From CAJQND01 sp051010095 (GTDB taxonomy: Bacteria; Pseudomonadota; Alphaproteobacteria; Rhizobiales; CAJQND01), in the NCBI GenBank assembly GCA_051010095.1, contig JBPCVX010000265.1, positions 1 to 28,420 of the forward strand: DNA of 28,420 bases, in the 5' to 3' direction. Of this stretch, positions 25,788 to 28,420 are shown piece after piece. Under the pieces are notes generated by a model. It ran no database searches. It was given only the letters and a program-made list of their open reading frames with translations, and was not told the DNA's origin. The translations under genes were made by a program, and so were the position numbers. Position 1 is the stretch's first letter. Each line of letters begins with the position of its first letter.

Positions 25788-27134
25788 ATGAACCTGCATA
25801 ATTTGTTGGCGCGCCGCGCCGAAGACCAAAACCCTGTTGGCGTTGCGCTGATTGGTGCTGGAAAATTTGGCACCATGTTTTTGGCCCAAGCACGCCTGAC
25901 CACAGGCATGCATATTGTGGGCATTGCAGATTTGAATGTTGATGCCGCAAAGGCTGCATGTCTGCGCGCGGGATGGCCCAACGCGCAAATTGAAGCGCCG
26001 AATCTCGACACTGCTGCAGCTTCACAGGCAACCCACATTGGAGATGAGGCGCAAGCGCTCATCGCGCATCCTGGTGTTGAGGTGGTAATCGACGCCACAG
26101 GGCACCCGGCAGTGGGTATTCTTCATTGCGTGAAAGCGATAGAAAACGGCAAGCATATTGTCATGGTCAATGTGGAGGCAGATGCGCTTGCTGGGCCTCT
26201 GTTAGCGGAAAAGGCAAGAGCAGCAGGCGTGGTATACTCGCTCGCCTGGGGCGATCAACCCGCATTGATCTGCGAACATGTGGACTGGGCGCGTGCTGCG
26301 GGCTTTAAAGTTGTCTGCGCGGGCAAAGGTTCGCGCTATTTGCCAAGTTATCATACACTTACGCCTGAAACCGTTTGGGAGGTACTCAAGCAATATCTCA
26401 ATGTGGACGAAAGCAGCGACATTAATCCAAAAATGTTCAACTCGTTCCTGGACGGCACGAAATCATCCATCGAAATGAGTGCCGTGTGTAACGCGACGGG
26501 TCTTGTACCCCAGGCGGACGGCCTAGCGTTTCCACCTGCCACTCAGTTTGAGCTTGCCCAGGTGTGCAAGCCGCAAGCTGATGGCGGTACTCTCTCTGCG
26601 GTTGGCACCACCGAAGTTGTTTCATCCCTTTATCGCAATGGCGAACCTGTGCCCAACCATTTGGCCATGGGCACGTATGTGGTGATAGAGGGAGAAACCG
26701 AATATGCGCGTGAATGTTTCACGCAATATCACATGCTGCAAGACGACAGCGCGCGGTACGCAGCGCTGTATCGCCCGACCCACATGATCGGTCTAGAGCT
26801 CGGCATTTCTGTTGCCAGTGCCGCATGTCGCGGCGAGCCGACAGGCACTCCCATGCACTTTTTGTCTGATGTTACTGCCACTGCGAAGCGCACATTGAAA
26901 GCAGGCGAGGTGCTTGATGGTGAAGGCGGCTTCATGGTGTGGGGCAAGCAAGCACCGGCAAATGTTTCTCTTGAAAAAGGTTTCCTGCCGCTTGGTCTTG
27001 CAACAGACGTTGCCCTTACCCGCGATGTGCAGGCGGGCGCCCAATTAACATGGGATGATGTGGCGATTGATCAATCATCCCTTGCGGTGCAAACCCGCAA
27101 GGAAATGGAGCAACGCTTCAGCGCACCTGCTTAA
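25788..27134 (+). CDS. NAD(P)-dependent oxidoreductase of the Gfo/Idh/MocA or homoserine-dehydrogenase type with SAF domain
   Basis: A 448-residue protein. The start is ATG 25788 (GGGG box 6 bases upstream) rather than the TTG at 25764. The N-terminus is a Rossmann fold with VALIGAGKFGTMF near residue 18 and an acidic residue after the second strand (GIADLN). The middle has VEVVIDATGHPAVG and a central domain with GDQPALICEHVDWARAAGF and AGKGSRYLPSYHTLTPETV. The C-terminus (about 365-448; AKRTLKAGEVLDGEGGF and ALTRDVQAGAQLTWDDVAID) looks like an SAF (FlgA/AFP-like) domain. Close relatives are often mis-annotated as FlgA because of it. The substrate is unknown; a sugar acid or polyol is plausible. 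Its TAA stop shares TTAA with the convergent HAD gene. Confidence 0.82.
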   Translation: MNLHNLLARRAEDQNPVGVALIGAGKFGTMFLAQARLTTGMHIVGIADLNVDAAKAACLRAGWPNAQIEAPNLDTAAASQATHIGDEAQALIAHPGVEVVIDATGHPAVGILHCVKAIENGKHIVMVNVEADALAGPLLAEKARAAGVVYSLAWGDQPALICEHVDWARAAGFKVVCAGKGSRYLPSYHTLTPETVWEVLKQYLNVDESSDINPKMFNSFLDGTKSSIEMSAVCNATGLVPQADGLAFPPATQFELAQVCKPQADGGTLSAVGTTEVVSSLYRNGEPVPNHLAMGTYVVIEGETEYARECFTQYHMLQDDSARYAALYRPTHMIGLELGISVASAACRGEPTGTPMHFLSDVTATAKRTLKAGEVLDGEGGFMVWGKQAPANVSLEKGFLPLGLATDVALTRDVQAGAQLTWDDVAIDQSSLAVQTRKEMEQRFSAPA

Positions 27135-27826
27135 AGCAACTTATCTATGGTTCGCAGCGTTTCTAGATGATCGCTGAGAATAGTTTGAGCACCTGCATCA
27201 CGCAGCAATTTATCTTGCGCATCATTCACTGCAAATCCTATGAAATGCACACCGTTCTCCACGCCCGCTCTCACATCGTTTGGATTGTCGCCTAAAAACA
27301 CAATGCGCTCTTTTGGGATTGGCTTGCCCGCATCGTCTCTCAATCGCGCAATGACCTGACGCAAAATTTCAGACTTAGGGCCCCGGCCATCTGCATAACC
27401 ACCAATTGAAATCCAGTCTTTCAAACCTGCCTCTTTGAGCCGCAGATCTGCTGCCACTTTCAAGTTGGCGGTGGCCACGCCCAATATCACACCATCACGC
27501 CAGCCAAGTTCGAGCAGCACCGGCTCGATACCCTCTATCTTGTGCACTTCGAGTGCGCCGGATTTCAACCCGATATCAAGCAGCGCCCGATAGCGATCTG
27601 CGACGCGGCGCACATCTTGTGGCGTTGGCGTCCGGCCATAATGACTTTCCACCAGCTCTTCGATGATTTCAATATCATTGCGAACCTTGTAACTGTTCCA
27701 GTCGCGCGATGCGCCAGTAATGCCGTGTACATCTTCAAGCGCTTGAAAAAAAACGTTTTCCTCGGCTTCCGTGAGATGCAGAAGCACGCCATCAATATCA
27801 AATATAATCGCACACGCTTCAGCCAT
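27131..27826 (-). CDS. HAD-superfamily phosphatase
   Basis: A 231-residue cytoplasmic hydrolase. HAD motif I is IIFDIDGVLL near residue 9 (nucleophile Asp and acid Asp), motif II the Thr in GVATANLKVA near 118, motif III the Lys in GRGPKSEIL near 150, and motif IV VFLGDNPNDVRAG near 180. The helical cap between motifs I and II places it in subfamily I, the phosphoglycolate phosphatase / beta-phosphoglucomutase group. The substrate is not predictable from sequence. The ATG at 27826 overlaps the upstream oxidoreductase by 8 bases (ATGGCTGA), so the two are translationally coupled and may act on related metabolites. Confidence 0.88.
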   Translation of the reverse strand: MAEACAIIFDIDGVLLHLTEAEENVFFQALEDVHGITGASRDWNSYKVRNDIEIIEELVESHYGRTPTPQDVRRVADRYRALLDIGLKSGALEVHKIEGIEPVLLELGWRDGVILGVATANLKVAADLRLKEAGLKDWISIGGYADGRGPKSEILRQVIARLRDDAGKPIPKERIVFLGDNPNDVRAGVENGVHFIGFAVNDAQDKLLRDAGAQTILSDHLETLRTIDKLL

Positions 27827-28420
27827 AACGCGCCGGGCTCATTGCAGAGACATCAATGTCGAAAGGCGCAAACTCTTCAGGCAGGTCGACGCTGGTCGCA
27901 AGGGCAGCTGCAATCCGCGACAATGCAGGTGAGGTTTGAATGCCATACCCCCCTTGGCCAATAAGCCAGAAAAATCCCTCATTGTGTAAATCAAAGCCAA
28001 CAACAGGGTTGCCGTCATCAACAAAACTGCGCAGACCCGCCCAGGTATGGGTAACGCGGGTCACATCCATATCGATCACGTGTTGAAAATGGTCGATGCC
28101 CTCGGCAATGTCCATATCATCTGCCCAGGCATCATGTGGTTCAACAGGGGTTTCATCAGCAGGCGACACCATGAGTTGCCCGCTGGTTGGCTTGAAGTAA
28201 AAACTTTCACCCGCCCCGAAGCCCAATGGCCAATTGGATACGTCCACACCCTCTGGCGGTGGCACGAGCGCTGCAGATCTGCGCTTGGGCACAAGGCCAA
28301 CTTTATTTATGCCTGCCAGTTCGGCGACCTTATCTCCCCAAGCGCCGCTGGCATTTATCACCACGGGCGCGGTGAAATCCCCTGAAGGGGTTTGTGCACG
28401 CCAAAGATTATCAACGCGCG
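27819..28420 (-). CDS. FAD-dependent oxidoreductase, DAO family (C-terminal part, cut by window edge)
   Basis: The reading frame is open to the right edge, so only about the last 200 residues are present and the true start lies outside; the GTG at 28364 is an internal Val. APVVINASGAWGDKVAELAG is the FAD-contact strand of the DAO family. VTHTWAGLRSFVDDGNPVVGFD and GFFWLIGQGGYGIQTSPALSRIAAAL near the C-terminus are the closing FAD-binding motifs. Members include glycine/sarcosine oxidases and D-amino acid dehydrogenases; the substrate is unknown because the N-terminal region is missing. It is coupled to the HAD gene downstream. Confidence 0.88.
   Translation of the reverse strand, partial: RVDNLWRAQTPSGDFTAPVVINASGAWGDKVAELAGINKVGLVPKRRSAALVPPPEGVDVSNWPLGFGAGESFYFKPTSGQLMVSPADETPVEPHDAWADDMDIAEGIDHFQHVIDMDVTRVTHTWAGLRSFVDDGNPVVGFDLHNEGFFWLIGQGGYGIQTSPALSRIAAALATSVDLPEEFAPFDIDVSAMSPARYG

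Overview
The window looks like ordinary chromosome of an alphaproteobacterium, probably of the Hyphomicrobiales/Rhodobacterales type. This is inferred from the gene families seen: DUF1800, DUF1523, a fused MFS/PlsC/AMP-ligase acyltransferase of about 1140 residues, a PCu(A)C-type periplasmic protein, and high-affinity LIV and Pot ABC transporters. Coding density is very high and many genes overlap by a few bases. I see no tRNA, rRNA, CRISPR array, insertion sequence or phage gene. No gap without a gene exceeds about 250 bases.

Layout. (1) 1-598, minus: a DUF1800 gene that runs off the left edge and is split by a frameshift near 431-450. (2) 823-7082, plus: a tight five-gene operon made of a coiled-coil protein, an unrecognised 376-residue protein, an AAA+ ATPase, a protein with a strongly acidic tail, and a DUF1523 membrane protein. 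This is the best candidate here for an uncharacterised system: an ATPase motor with dedicated partners and one membrane-anchored component. (3) 7085-11714, minus: a complete branched-chain-amino-acid-type (LIV/HAAT) ABC transporter in the order binding protein, LivH, LivM, LivG, LivF. A GC hairpin lies between the binding protein and livH. (4) 11806-14001: a divergent pair, a polytopic membrane protein of the family often annotated 'fenitrothion hydrolase' and an exported PCu(A)C-like protein that has lost the usual methionine ligands. (5) 14023-17454, minus: the large acyl-ACP ligase/phospholipid acyltransferase fusion, with a perfect palindromic operator in its promoter. (6) 17642-18835, minus: a serine hydrolase of the beta-lactamase/NylB fold. 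(7) 18904-22795, minus: a potABCD-type polyamine ABC operon closed by a clear Rho-independent terminator. (8) 23045-25718, plus: a small protein with a probable winged helix and a four-cysteine zinc site, then purine nucleoside phosphorylase and phosphopentomutase overlapping by 4 bases (nucleoside salvage). (9) 25788-28420: a Gfo/Idh/MocA-like oxidoreductase with a C-terminal SAF domain (plus), convergent with a HAD phosphatase and a FAD-dependent DAO-family oxidoreductase (minus), the last running off the right edge.

Together the window is dominated by uptake (two complete ABC importers), lipid remodelling and nucleoside salvage. The one block whose function cannot be read from known pathways is the AAA+ operon at 823-7082. 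Several starts were moved from the longest open frame to a start with a proper ribosome binding site; the reasons are given gene by gene.
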